Shown here piece after piece: positions 48,224 to 60,673 of a stretch of 64,000 bases of DNA; the stretch's first letter is position 1, and the number at the start of each line of letters is the position of its first letter. This stretch comes from Phialocephala subalpina (Eukaryota; Ascomycota; Leotiomycetes; Helotiales; Mollisiaceae), in NCBI GenBank assembly GCA_900073065.1, contig FJOG01000018.1, positions 676,079 to 740,078 on the forward strand, written 5' to 3'. The notes beneath the pieces are model-generated. The model was not told the DNA's origin and searched no databases. It saw nothing but the letters and a program-made list of their open reading frames with translations. The translations under genes and the position numbers were made by a program.

Positions 48224-48780
48224 TGCGATGTTTGGTATGTATTCAATTGAAAGTGATTGAGTAGTGAAGGGAGTGATTGATGAGGAAACAACTGAGGGGG
48301 AGGACGAGGACTTATAACCTCGAGCTCGAGACAACGATATGAAAGGAGAGTCTCCTTGAAGGGCGTGTGTGTAACAAGGGTAGGTATGAGATGAATGCCA
48401 GAAAGAGATCTTACTTCATCAATTGCTCCGAAGGCTTACATGTTCCACCTGGTGATGGTCGACGAATAGTTCACGGAAATGACGTTTGCTAGGTGTTTTG
48501 CTGATTGCCGAGCTTTTGGTGAGGTGAACTTGTGAGCTACCCCGCATTGAAAGCTGTGGCTACTTGATTATGTCAGCAATGCCATACAAAATATTTGTCA
48601 CCCACAGAAGCAGTTAGCTTTCCGAGCACGCTTCTCGAGATATCTCAGGGTTGAGCATGGGATTGTCGATTTCAAGGACGCAGAAGTGGATGTTTTTGAC
48701 AAGGCCGTTTCATCGCCATCTGACTCTTCTGCTCGAATTCGTGCACAATCCTCAGTGCTGCCTAGTTCTTATCAAGAACC
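48224..48780. promoter_or_regulatory. Upstream region of the epoxide hydrolase gene
   Basis: Holds the presumed promoter of the epoxide hydrolase. No gene supported. Confidence 0.4.
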
Positions 48781-49251
48781 TCATGGTTCAACAGCCCGTG
48801 AACGCTCCGAGCCAGCCCAACATCCTGGCCTTGACCAATTGGACTTTCTTTGCACTCTGAAGGCACTCGTTGCAACATAGATAATCCTGATTAATGTCCG
48901 TTTGAGAGGCAGTGACTCACAACCAGGAGCTTCATCAAAGCCAGGAACTAGACTTCCGAGCAACTCCTGGATGTTACACTGAACTTCCAGCATTCCTTCG
49001 GAAAAGAGATGTGCTCCTGAATGCTCCTGACGAGGCGTTGGCGCGAAGCTAGTAGCAGGATGAATAAATCTTCCCAAAGCTAGATCAGAAAAGAGAGCAT
49101 CAAAATGGCTTAGAAAGAAGACCAAATCACCATTCCGGCCTGAACTAACTTCATCCACCAGATCGCCTACAGTGAACCAGCCCAGCCCAGCCCCAGCTCC
49201 AGCTCCAGCTCCATCGCTAAGCCCTCCAGGCCCGAACACTCTCCGGCGCAC
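48781..49251 (-). CDS. Doubtful hypothetical protein
   Basis: A minus-strand frame of 156 codons whose middle part (LVFFLSHFDALFSDLALG, EGMLEVQCNIQELLGSL) has protein-like composition. A good donor GTGAGT at about 48923 suggests that coding stops or splices there after DEAPG; the piece beyond it may be intron. The N-terminus is a (GlyAla)n run encoded by a simple repeat, so the true start is uncertain. No family recognised; could be a decayed gene or a chance frame. Confidence 0.3.
   Translation of the reverse strand: MRRRVFGPGGLSDGAGAGAGAGLGWFTVGDLVDEVSSGRNGDLVFFLSHFDALFSDLALGRFIHPATSFAPTPRQEHSGAHLFSEGMLEVQCNIQELLGSLVPGFDEAPGCESLPLKRTLIRIIYVATSAFRVQRKSNWSRPGCWAGSERSRAVEP
49175..49216. repeat. 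Simple repeat, (CAGCTC)n and related CAGCC units
   Basis: Low-complexity run of cagccc/cagctc units. It encodes Gly-Ala or Pro-Ala depending on strand. Confidence 0.8.
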
Positions 49252-50258
49252 AAATAGAGCACAACCTCAACTTCGAAAAGAAAATCCTCATATTCCACTA
49301 CATCGTTTCTCGCTAAGGTCCAAGGACGACCACCAAAAAAAAAGGTGTTCTAAACCAAAGTATTCCTTGGCTCGCAGATTATGCGGCTTCTGTGGATCGA
49401 ACACAGTGCCTCCAGATTTCATACGATCTGAAGTTTTCTTCAGTCTGGCGCTCTCCCAACTATTGAAGTTAGAAATGTTTGCATTTTACGGTTAAGAAGG
49501 GCCTTACGTGAGCTAAAGCCGCACTGTTTTTGGATTGAGGTCATGTGAGTGCTTATTTAAATCTATAAGGGGTAATTATCTTTGTAAACCATCTGCACTG
49601 TGGAGCCGGGAAGTATCGGACGATAATGGGACGGACTTAAGGTCGATCCCGGAGTCGGGGTTTTGGTAATAGACGTGACATTTGGACATTTGGGAATTTT
49701 GTCTCTTATACGGAGACGGCAAGCCTGCATCAGATTGTGTAGAGTTAAGAAGAAGTAAAGAGTGCCTTTGTCTATGATATACTGCAAGACATTGCAACGA
49801 TTCGTTGTCAATTGAGGATATATCAATAGCGCTTCAAAACATAAGCTTGTCGTACCAGTTCATTGTAGAGACTTTATCCCATTGTATTTTGTGATCTTTT
49901 TTCTTGCTTGCAAGGAAGAGGAACGAGGCCTTGTATACAAGTGCGCTTTTCTGTTCATACTCACAATAGCTCCTGGGAAGCCAACTTCAGATATCCCTCC
50001 AGTCCGCTAGCCAGCCATTATCCACCAGATTAGCCCACCTCTTATCCATTCATATATGCCACCGAAGGAGAGAGAACGTTGTTGTACATGTTTGTAGGTA
50101 TGCACGCAGGCAAGCTAGGAATTACATGGGCAAGGAAATATCAACCGAAGTGAAGGACACGAAGGGAATAAACTCCCGCCAGACTCCTATGATTTGCACA
50201 CCTCCGCCATTGACTTATGACAAGCGGGTGTAGCCCTCGAAGAAGTGAAGTAAGGTAT
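49252..50258. other. Intergenic, no gene recognised
   Basis: AT-rich and without coding features; includes the 3' flank of the BTB gene. Confidence 0.5.
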
Positions 50259-51285
50259 TCAGACGCCGCCGCGAGGACGCTTGCGAGAACTGCCTGGGGT
50301 GGGGTGCATCTTCTCCTGCTTTTCGCGCTTGAGCTTCTCGTCCAAGACACGGGCTGAAATATGTTAGTACATGTTTCTGGCTTTCTAGAAGTAAGGGCAA
50401 CTTACTAAGCACATCGTAACCGAATCGTGGGAACTCCAAGCACATTGATCTGAACTCGTCCTCCGCCTCGGCACGCAAAGTATGAGATCTCGTAGCCCAG
50501 AAGTTCGCAACGGGAGCCCGAATCGTAGTATCATCCTTGTGCGTGTGCGCATACACGTATCTGGCATAGGCAATCTCTCCCTTCGCAGTAGAGTTCACGC
50601 AGTGGATCTTGCTGCTAGCCAAGCTCTTGAGAGCTGGCAGGTTGAGAGTCTCGCCCAAAGTGTAGACACGAGCGTGCTTGAGGAGCTGATCACCAGTCTC
50701 GTCGACGGCAGGGGTTTGAGGATCGCGTTCTAGGTCTCGAGATCCGGGGATCTTGCGCGGGAAGTAGTCGCCAGTGTAGAGAAATTCGAGGAAGCATCCA
50801 ACGGCGTCGAGGCCTTCGTCGATGAGGTCAATTCTCCGCTCCTACAAAATCGCGGATCCTTTAGTCAAGTTCTCTGCTATTTGAAGCTACTACTAATGAC
50901 TAAATTCCTCTAAAACGAAGGACCAGATAGAGCAAAGAGAAGGACCACAAACCGAAACCTCATCGCTGAACTTTCCACACGCATCCTTGAACCAAGGGCT
51001 TGTCTCAAGCAGCATCTGATGTGCCGTCAAGAGCGCCTGTTCATCACCTTGTCCCACTAACAGACCAATAACCGGACTCTTCAGGTAGTCAATGTAGGTA
51101 ACCCTAGCAGCACCATCCAATCCCTCCGCAAATGGTAGACCATTTCCCTCTTCTTCGCCTTCAGCAGGTGCGGCAGATGGTGCGGCGGAGCCTTCAATCT
51201 CAACGACTGGTTCGGTTGACATTTCGACGTCCCCGGTCTCGTTGCCGTGAATCAGATCTTCGTAGTTGGCAGGTGTTTCGGCCAT
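50259..51285 (-). CDS. BTB/POZ domain protein
   Basis: Minus-strand exons 51285-50953, 50841-50406 and 50353-50259 give 287 residues. After an acidic N-terminus of about 60 residues comes a BTB fold: SPVIGLLVGQGDEQALLTAHQ, LLETSPWFKDACGKFSDE, then across intron 1 RIDLIDEGLDAVGCFLEFLY and YTGDY. Fungal proteins of this plan continue with a helical region (HARVYTLGETLNLPALKSLA), seen here, typical of the segment after BTB. The C-terminus is basic (SSRKRPRGG) and may be a nuclear localisation signal. BTB domains dimerise or recruit Cul3 ligases; the partner is unknown. Intron 1 begins GTTTGT; a nearby in-frame donor at GTTTCG is an alternative that would shorten the exon by two codons. Confidence 0.85.
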
Positions 51286-52859
51286 TGTGGAGTTTTAGCC
51301 TTCTTTATGTTCGAGAAGTTCGACTTCGGAGATGTGGAGTGAATTGAGTCGAAATGAGATGATGGAGGTGAACTGGAAGCTCGAAAGTGAGGAGGCTGAG
51401 GTGTCTGACAAGTCAACAAGAGACGAAAACTGCGCGCACAACCTCAAATCGAACACAGAAGATGCTGAACAGTCGCAGAAATCGCAAGAACGAGTGACTT
51501 GAAATAATTGATGTTTTCGCAGTAACCTAATGCAATTGAGAAGAAGGAGAGGATGCGGGGGAATACTGAAGCTGTTTCGTCTGAGCTCAGGCAGCTCTCA
51601 CAAGCTCCCAGCCTTCTGAAAGGCCCTGTCGGCCTTGCGATCTAGGCAACTAACCACGTCCAGCTAAGCAACAACCTGCCGACGTACATTCAAAATTTGC
51701 TCCGCCTTCCTACACCGATCCTATGAAGATACTCTCTCTATTGACATCTCAAAAAAGTTTTCCTGAACTTGGTCTCCCATGGTATCAAATTTTTGCTATC
51801 GCGTCTCTACTTGTACTTTTCCCCCAGATTCTGTGTTTCAGCCAACATCTCGTAAGTCAAATACCCTGAATAGCTTTGAATGGTGCTCTTCCACCTACGC
51901 TTCCCTTCTCCTAGCAGCGGTATGAGAGAGCGCACACCTCCACCGGCAAGCAAGGTCTAGAAGCAGATATTTGACGGGTTTCGAGATGAGCTTCAAGGAA
52001 GTCTTCATGAGCTATAAACGGCGAGCGGGCATTCTTTCGTGAGTTGGGACTGTGGTCTGCAAAGTACATTTCATTCAGCATTCTGATACTTGAGCACTCT
52101 GTCAAAGCCATTTTGGTACGGAGGGAAAGCCGCTGAGCGAATATTTGCATAAGACTCGCTGTTACTGGTTTATTTCGCGTAAAGGTTGAGGGTGTGCGGT
52201 CGCAAGGCGAGGGTATAGCGGAAGTTTGCTGCCTCCGGCTCGCGCCTGCCGGAGAGCCCGGGGTTCTTCGACACCCTAACCTAATACCATCTCCTCCAAC
52301 TTGGTTTATAGATCGAGATCTCATGGCTCGTTTTGTTTGCATGCATATACCCCCCACTCAACTTCTAGTATAAGCGGGGCACCGAGTGACGCCCGGGATA
52401 TGTGGCTTCGCTAACACAACGCGTTATCATTTTGTGAGGAATCAAGATTTCCAGTGAGATCGCGAGATATTCCGAGCTATATGGTAAGGCACAGTCTCAA
52501 GGCAGACGGAATGCAGTGGAGTGGAGAATAATATTCAATTGCCCCTTCAGAGATGTGTGCCGTCTTATAAACACACTCAATGCCCTAACAGAAAGTTTAT
52601 AAGTAATCAACGAATTTCTATCAAAAACCCCTACACCGAAAAGGCATTTTCGAATTACAGCGCAGTCATTACAATTCTTTCTGACTGAGTTCTAAAGTAC
52701 AACAGCAGATCAGCTGAACCACTGACGGTACTCAAGACAGGAGCGGTATTAGCATGCGAGGCTGCCATCGTGACAGCTGACGTCCGTACCCTAAGTGTAC
52801 CTCACCATGCCCTAAGCGCCGTCACCAGCCGAACATACAGCGACATAACACTAGTCGAC
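51286..52859. other. Intergenic, no gene recognised
   Basis: Includes the BTB gene promoter. A minus-strand frame of 148 codons at 51911-52357 is rejected because of its composition. Confidence 0.45.
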
Positions 52860-54008
52860 ATGCATCAGGTCTCGGACCAGGATGAAGTTGTTTCCAGGAT
52901 GGAATCTAATACTCATGACTCGCAGATCACAACTGGGAGTGCTGCAGGTAGTCCTCCCGTTGCAACGCCACATGCAGTCTCGGCGATCAACACGGACAAT
53001 CGAAACAGGGCGTCTCTATCCTCTAGAACACACCACCCAATCAAATCACTTCTCTCAAAACGGATGGAAGTGAATGTGACGACTTTGATAAGTGTGACGC
53101 TGGCAGTTCTGGCAGTGGTATATACTGCTTTGTCCAACAACGTTGGACAGAAGCAGCTTGATCTTGGGATGTGGGTATTCTGCAAATCTTACCCAGACGA
53201 TCCTGTAAGTATACCACAGCTTCTCTGATCTCTTTCCAAATAAAGGCATATAAGCTGACCTAACATTAGCAAGTCCAAAACTCGACCGCCTGCCAGATGT
53301 ATTCGCAGAAGACATCCCTGGATGAACTCCGAAGACGTGATAGCACCAGACTACCAGATGCTTCAATCCAGATTCTTGATTCCGTGCCAGACTGGCTCAG
53401 TGTCCCGAGCAGAATCGACAGGCAGTCTTGCCAGGTGGTGTGCTGGAACTCAGCTTCGTCTCATACTCATGTAGCACTGGCTCCAAGGGTTTCCAGATCC
53501 TACTTGAATATCGTGGACTCCCTTCGTTCTCTCGTATTTGAATCAGCAATTCCTCGACTCAGGATAGTTATAGAATCTTCGAAGCTGTCTTACACAGGAA
53601 TCCGGAACAAAATTCGTTTTCTCGCGCTCGAATCAGCAATTCCTCAGCTTAAGATGGTAATGGGCTCACCGACATTCTCCTTCACAAATGTTGTACTTTC
53701 AGTTCGCTCTCTCATATTGGATTCGGTAATTCCTCAGCTCAGGACGTCACTTGGCTCGCCGAGATTATCCTGTGCGTTCTCTCATATTCGTTGACTCTAT
53801 CCGTTCTCTCATATTCGATCCAGGATTCCCTCAGATTGCGATCGTATTGGGGTGGCCGAAAATTTCTTACGCCGAAGTTGCAAACTCAATTCGATCCCAG
53901 ATATTCGATCCAAATGTCAGGAAATATATTGTTATTGATGTCATCTTATGGCTCGGTCTGAAGGCACTCGCTCCAGGGGCAATCTTGGTGGCTCAGCTCA
54001 TCTATTAG
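52860..54008 (+). pseudogene. Membrane protein with 30-residue tandem repeats, frame-broken
   Basis: Exon 1 is 52860-53204 and exon 2 starts at 53270 (intron GTAAGT to CATTAG, in phase). Residues 1-80 are polar. One membrane span follows (TTLISVTLAVLAVVYTALSN) and then a Cys-containing loop. From about 53500 there are five units of 30 residues of the type RSLIFDSAIPQLRIVLGSP. The frame of exon 2 stops at 53794, but the repeats continue in another frame from about 53780 to a stop at 54006-54008, ending in a second span (VILWLGLKALAPGAILVAQL). The shift is due to 7 extra nucleotides between units 3 and 4. Either the gene is broken, or the sequence is wrong there. No family recognised. Confidence 0.55.
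53523..53915. repeat. Tandem repeat with exact 90-bp period, five units
   Basis: The phrase cgttctctc (or a variant) starts at 53525, 53615, 53705, 53802 and 53892. The spacing is 90, 90, 97 and 90 bp. A stray copy of cgttctctcatattcg at 53775 lies inside the 97-bp interval. Confidence 0.85.
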
Positions 54009-55003
54009 TATGGCATGCTCCTGGTTAAAATTCTGTGCCGTCCGGCTATCAGGGTAAGATCATGATTCCGCCCACTTTCTGATATGAGCGGATTCACTCA
54101 CATCTTTCGGCAGCTTATTATAGTGGCAATAGCAGCGTAAGGCTTCTCGGAAATGATTCATATTCTTTCTGAGTCCTGCTAATTCGGTCTCTGTCAGATA
54201 CTTGGCTATCCTCGTGGTCTTCAACAACGAGTTACTTTCAAAATGATTCACATGAAATTTTGAGCGCCTGCAACTTCCAAGGGAGGACAAGAGGCACATC
54301 TTGCCGGCTGGACGAGAACAAAGAAACTCTCACAAATTGGAGCTGCGCCTGCGAAAAACACAAATATACTGTGTGTCGAGATCTGAATTTCTTTAAATGT
54401 GATGATTGCCATTGTCCTAGGCCACCGCGTGTATTTTGAAAAAGCCAGATGTACTAGCTTATTGAGAACACATATACAACAAGATAGAATCCTTTTACTT
54501 TGTTCAGTCCTCTTCTCTCATTTGCGCTTGCATAGCAACGATAGCATGTTGAGCTCTGAATCCATCGACTATGGTGATGCTAGCTATTCCCAAAGCAACA
54601 ATCTCACCTCAATCAGCAATCTCACAGCATCTGAGCCGAGCAGAGGCTATATATACACCGACGTGATTTACGTAATTTTTGGATATCAGTGCGCTGGACA
54701 GATTTCCGATGGCTTCTACCATGTAGCAACTTCCAACTTCGCAATCCCTTCAGCTACGTCCTTGCCCGCATCTACCACGACGACAAAGCTTAGGAAACGA
54801 TAATCTACCGTAAGTATATACTACTTCTAGCATTTGAGATAAAATATCGTCAATCTTCAACCACAAGCAATCTTCAACCACAAGCACCTCATCTAGGCAA
54901 CACCGAACCAAGCTCCAGCAAAACCAGTACAAGAAACCGCACATATGAGCACAGCTCAACAGGACAACGCTACCGAGGCAGGATGAACGACTAGTTCACA
55001 ACC
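54009..55003. other. Gene-free stretch
   Basis: Frames at 54060-54299 (-) and 54399-54803 (+) have no support beyond length. The phrase caatcttcaaccacaag is directly repeated at about 54850-54885. Confidence 0.4.
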
Positions 55004-55507
55004 AGAGAATCCAATCAGTCAGTCAGTCAGTCATCAGTTGAGGGTAAACCCTCAACTGAATGACTGATCACAAAGGGCTCAACCGATTGACTGAAACTGA
55101 TCAACTGATCAGTTAAAAACGTGATCAAAAAGTCACGTTACACTAATAAAAGCCTGAAGATATACTTGCAAAATTTAATAGTTTATCTATTCTTTAAACT
55201 CCTTTAAGTATAATGGATGTCTATAGCTATAACTGTAAGTATTTTTAAGGCATTTCGGAACGATTTTCAAGTCTTAAGATCTAGAGATTTGCTCTTAAAT
55301 TCTTTACTTTTTAGACAACTTTAGCCTTAAAATAGCTACATTTGTACCTAAAAATAAGGCATTCCGAGGCTCACTAACTGATCAGTCACTGATCAGTTGG
55401 CCTAATGGCCAGCTGAATGACTGATATAAATTAAAATGGTCAACTGAATGACTGAGACTGATCACTGATCAGTCAGTTGATCAGTCGACTGACTGATTGG
55501 ACTCTCT
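55004..55507. mobile_element. MITE-like element with terminal inverted repeats
   Basis: A 504-bp element without coding capacity. The left end agagaatccaatcagtcagt (continuing gtcagtc) and the reverse complement of the right end agagagtccaatcagtcagt match with one difference over about 21 bp. Subterminal regions on both sides are packed with variants of tcagttgatcagtcagtcatt in both orientations. The centre (55140-55370) is AT-rich. No target duplication could be fixed with certainty. Confidence 0.75.
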
Positions 55508-56057
55508 GTGAATCACAACTCTCCTAGCAGGACTTCCCAACACCATCGCTTCCTTGGCTACTAGTAGATTAGAGAGAGCCTTGAGTAAGCAAGATTGAAG
55601 TGTTGGACTTGGCGAAGAGGCATGTCAATGCGATTGAGAGAGAAGAGACAGAGCTGGAGCTGCAAGATGAGGGATAGGCTTTACAGACGCAGGTGAAGTT
55701 TTTTAAGAGGGTTTTTGTTAACTGTGGGGGTGTTTTGGTGCTTTGACAAGGTAGTTCCGCCTGTGACCGTCTTTCTCAGTTTAGAATGGTTTGGAAATAG
55801 AAGCTTTCAAAGTTCATGATGCTCTGCAGAGAGGGCTCTCTATTAAATGGGTGTTCCTTGCCGCTCAACTTCGGGGGCCTTTTTTGACAATTGGTCCAAC
55901 TCGCTTATTTGTCCCTGTTTCGGTTGACCTGCATAATATAGATGCATGAAATAAGGTGGCTAGCTGATCCGCCGTCGAGATTGCTGTCCTAAATCATCTG
56001 GACGCCGCAAGACCTTCCACCTTCAACACAGGTTCCCTTCAGCTGAGGGGTTCAATA
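55508..56057. other. Gene-free stretch
   Basis: No gene supported; leads into the DUF6594 pseudogene. Confidence 0.4.
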
Positions 56058-57102
56058 ATGGATCCATCAAGCTCTGATTTACAAATTCGCAACGCACAGC
56101 AGAGTGAGACTCTGGCAGAAGAGCAGACTCACACACTTCTCTCTTTAGCCAGACTTGGAGCAAGGACTGAAGGATGAGCATGCGACGGTCGTAGGCGCAA
56201 AGTCAGGGGACGCAGTCTTTCAGCAATGGCAAAAGAGAGAAGAAAAGAGAAAAGCAGGTGAAGAAGTTCAAGAGGAGAGAAAAGAAGAGCAGGATGATGA
56301 TGGCACTGCTCCAGGGCTGAAGTCAAATGAAACGGATACTCACGATTGAACCTTTGAGGAGAGCCTTTTCGAGAGGAACTCGAGAGGCGTATATGGAAAC
56401 AGCATAATCTATAGCAATTACGGATCCATCAAGTTCAACCTAGCACGGTTGCAAGTCGTCAACATACTTCGCATACGAAAGCAGCTTATAGAACAAGCCT
56501 TATACTTCAAGTACGACAAAGGTGGTCCCAAACCCGCGGAGATGGGGAGCCAAATTCGCAAATATGGTAAGCTAAGCATTGGGCATTCTCCAATAGGCGT
56601 CATCTAATTTACTAGCAGTACAAGCTCTAAAAGATTGGGAAGATATGAAGACATTTGCGCTGAAAGGGATGAATGATCCATTCATCGTGGAGACAGTTAG
56701 GGACCGGAAGTATCTTTGGGGCACGATAGCAGAATGGCGAAGCAATGTCTCCGCAGAGCCACGATCAAGATTTGACAAAGCATGGCCTTTATTTTCAAGC
56801 CAATGGGAGCCACTGGAAGACACTGCCGGCCTCCACCTTTCGGCATTCAGACCTCGCACAGTAGCAGATAGATTGCGCGACAGAGTAGGACTCATGACGA
56901 AAGCTGGGAGAGGTCTGATTGGTGGGCTTTCCCTCATTGCACCACCTATGCTTCTAATGGTCCTGCACAAGAGTATTCTCACGACCTTTTTGGCTTGGTG
57001 CTATCAGTATTATTGGATGATCCTGTTGAAGTCCTGTCGGGGACTGCAGCTTATGCAACTGTTCTTGTGGTTTTTGTTAGAGCAAGTGGTGGTTGTTCTT
57101 GA
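56058..57102 (+). pseudogene. DUF6594-type membrane protein, broken
   Basis: Proposed pieces: exon 1 56058-56103, exon 2 from 56153 to 56564, exon 3 from about 56621 to a stop at 57100-57102, with in-phase introns (GTGAGA/CCAG and GTAAGC/AGCAG). The protein has an acidic, Lys/Glu-rich N-terminus, then NLARLQVVNILRIRKQLIEQ, ALKDWEDMKTFALKG and DPFIVETVRDRKYLW. It ends in the membrane pair GGLSLIAPPMLLMVLHKS and LSGTAAYATVLVVFVRASGG, the layout of fungal DUF6594 proteins. Two disruptions are seen: an in-frame TGA at 56347-56349 between the N-terminal part and the DUF part, and a one-base loss near 57000 that puts the last span in a different frame. The TGA could be a C-to-T change in a CGA codon, as RIP produces. 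Function of the family is unknown. Confidence 0.65.
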
Positions 57103-60100
57103 CTGGCAAAGACTTTCGGCAGCGAATCTTAGGAAATGATGGTGGCTTTCGGATTCAGCTCATAGAACGTCAAATTCGGGAAGCATCGCTAATCCAAAGC
57201 TCTGTACATTCGACCCTTCGAAAACGTTCGCCCTTTTGAAGGCATCCATTCGTATATCTATAAAAGAAACGCAAACAACAAAATTGCTAGGGTGCATTTA
57301 TACGAAGAACTCCGCGGGCGCCATAGCAAGCACCAAATCCATCCCAAGCTCCAGACCATTGACAGCCCCCAAACTCCGAGTCTTCGAGGACAGAATCGAT
57401 GTTGCAAAGACAAACCGAGTCTACTAAGAGCCGGTCCCAATTGTTGTATATATGGCAGCCCCGAAGACTTCTTCAGAATGTCTGACAGGTTACGCGTTGC
57501 AGAGGACTCCGTATAATTCCAATCCACGAAAGTGCATCGGCCCGGTATATAGCTCGGAAAGAGCTTCCTTGAAGCTCAAGTTGAACTTCGCAGTTGTCAT
57601 CTGGATTAAGAAGCCAGAGAGGTATGTGATCGGTCTCCCTGCTACTGAGCGAGCGGAGGCCTTCAGACTCACGACTTCGTATTTTGATCGCTCCATGGGA
57701 TATTGTGAGCTTTGATTTGTGTAGATCAACGATCGTGGTGTTTCGAGTCTCGTTTTGAAGCTGGAGCAGAAGGAACTAGGTATGCTGGATTCCTTTGTCA
57801 GCTTTTCTGACTTGCTATAAATTGCAAATATGCAAACAGAACTCGCTCTCCTTACCCGTCTTGTTCTATCATGCTTCACTTTAATCCCGCATCTCTTTCA
57901 ATATTCTTTCCTTCGAACGCAATGTCAAACCTTCAGCCTAAGACTCGGGAGGTCGCTCGATCCTGCTTGCTCTAGGATGTCGACGAACATCGAGGAAAGC
58001 TGACGACACTCACTGAAAGTAGTTAAACATACGAAATACAATATTGAGCAAGGACCAAACCCGAAGCCTCCGGATGACTCGAAGCATTTCATCTGGAGCG
58101 GAAATTCGAAGCCTAGTCCGACTCCGACTCCGACTCCGACGGTCCTTCGCATCATTTGAGATGGAGATCGTATTCGCGTATAACTTTGGCACTTGCCAGT
58201 GATGAGACTCGAAAGTCAGAAATTGACAGTTGAATATCCGACTCTAAGACAGACATTCGCACGGGAGAAGGGACGGATTTTGGTCATGTAGAAATGAACG
58301 TCAAGGAATTAGAAAAGAGAATAATTGCGAAAGTTCAATAGAATAGAATTTATGAAGAGAAGTTAACTGCAATTATTAGACAGAAAAATAAAGATTTTTG
58401 GATGAAGTGGCATAAGCTGGCCAAACCATTACCACATGAAGATAGCACAACTTCCACAGCAAAGCAAAGGACCTCATAAAAAGAGGAGAGGAGAAATGCA
58501 AAACGTCTTGAAAAGCTCCAGAAGGAAACAAAAGCCACCTTCGCAATAAGCAAAGTGTAGCCTCACTTTAAAACCACCTCGTTATCCCTTTTCTTTCTTC
58601 GTTTCACGGCCCCGGAAGTTCTCCGCACGCCAAGAAACCCTCATGAATCGGATTTTAGCCTCACACCCCTGAAAATCAAGTTATGCATCGCTGCCAAGAC
58701 ACCTTTTTAATTTCAATGCCAAGTTCGTGTAGTATGTAAAATGACGCAAGTGTGCTGCTTGAACAGCGAACAGGTGAGGGTTGGGTCATGGACAGAAGTA
58801 TCGGTACTTGAGAAGGAGATGAAGGGGGAGGAGAGACGTTCGTCTGGTCCAACAGCTGATGAGGACTAGAGTACGAGAAACAGGCGAGTGCGATGATACG
58901 ACCGTACAGTAATCATGAGCTCGCTCACCAGACTGGATGATTTTCCCACATCGCTGCGACGCTGCCGCATGCAAGCAGCGCACAGCTTTGTGCATCTGGC
59001 AGGAAAGGAGATTTTGACGTGCCGAGCATCCGCGGATCGCCTCAGTACGGTAAGGCTCTACACCAACAAAGCAAAAAAAGCAAGCCTCCAAAGAACTCTC
59101 CTGAGAGGATCGCAAGGTCTGGAAAGTAAGAGTCTGACTGTGCCTCCTTTCCCAACGTCAAAATAACCAAAATCTCACAGCCAAGAGAAAAGAGTTCGGA
59201 GACCGACCAATCCGGCTTCTTATTTCAGCTCCCAAGGAAGGCTGAGGCAGTAAGGCAGATCTCAAGCCACGGGGAAAGCCAGCCGCGTCGCAATCTCATC
59301 CAAAACAAGCCAAAGAATGGCAAGAGAGTTTTGGTTGGATGAGCAGCCGGTATCGAGATAATGCCAAGCGACCGCCAGGTTGAGTGGTGTGGGTTTTCAG
59401 GTTTCTGGTGGCTTTTGTCGTGTGGAAAATTACTTCATAGGGGTTGGTGCCAGGGCAGGTAGAAAATGTGAGTGGAGAAGTGTATGCGAGCATGCGACCG
59501 TATTTTCGAGTACGAACATACGATGAAAAGTGAACGTTTTGAACTTTATTTTTATTATTTTTATAAAGAAGATGAGGTGGATCTGATAAATTAACACAAG
59601 CGTAAGGGATACCAAGTACGGTCGATACGGTTCGATAAAAGGATTCCTGAGACCGAGCGAGGTACGGCTTCGGAAATGCTGTTCAGCCGTGATGAGTGTG
59701 GAAATGCACCGACCCACTGGACGCTGTTGAAGACAGGGCACATGACGGGAGTGGCGGCGCTTGGACTGCCATGTGCTTGATTGGGATGAATTGGATTCTT
59801 GAAATGCCCGCCTTGGGAGGGATGTTGAGTTTGAAGTTTCGTCATCGAAAATAGTCGCGATTGTTGGAGTGGAAATGCCCTCACCACCATGACTAGCAAG
59901 ATATCGTGAACAATGCATTGCATACAATGCAACGCGGTTTCAGAAACAAGCTCATAGCTCAAAGCCACTTCTTATCATCCAGATCTGGGGCTCGCCATGA
60001 GTTTAAAATAATCGAGATGAGTCGGTCCCGAGCATCAAACGCTCGCTAGCTAAATTTCGTCCTTTGGGCGTCGTCAGCTTCTTGGGAAGGAGCCTTCCGT

Positions 60101-60673
60101 CCAATAATATCCATCTCTTTACTGCCCTCGACAACCATCGACGAGAGAAGCGCCTTGGCAATGGGATCCCGCCAGCTAAGAATAATTGCGGATCTTCGCT
60201 GCATCGGCCAGCCAAGAAATGCAAGCTGGATATTATCAGGACGGCTTCGCCTCCTTGCTGCCCTTTCTTACGTACCGCTTTTCTTCGGTGTCTTTTCGTA
60301 GATATACTTCTCTTTCTCTTTTCTACACCTCGTTGTTGCCGTTTCTTCTTGTCGTCGACTTCGTGAGGCTCAACTCTAGGTTCCAGGTTCCAGGTTCCAT
60401 TCCTAAGTCGCGACTACCTTGCGTCACGACCTCGACCATTTTCGTCCGAACTCCTCTTTCCACGTCAGCCTAGCAAACATATCTCCTGTTTTAATGCTCG
60501 TCACTCTTTTGAACACTCTTCTCACGACAATATTCCAATACCCCTCCGCAAGGCTTTCAACAATTTCCGTTTGAGCCGGTACATATTTAGGCCAACAATA
60601 CACAAACCATTTTTAGGGCTTAGCGACGGGAAACTACCCTCACATCCACGAACGAACATATTTCTGTCCCAAC
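57103..60673. other. Long gene-free stretch
   Basis: About 3.5 kb with only short overlapping frames on both strands and no splice-consistent coding sequence. It contains a (CTCCGA)n microsatellite at 58116-58141. The last few hundred bases (from about 60050) are pyrimidine-rich and probably promoter and leader of the PAP2 gene; the phrase aggttcc is repeated three times near 60380-60398. Confidence 0.45.
58116..58141. repeat. (CTCCGA)n microsatellite
   Basis: Four tandem copies of the hexamer ctccga. Confidence 0.85.

Noticed and set aside
51911..52357. Minus-strand open frame of 148 codons
   Set aside because: Composition (Arg/Ser-rich, no hydrophobic pattern) and lack of splice or start context; probably chance.
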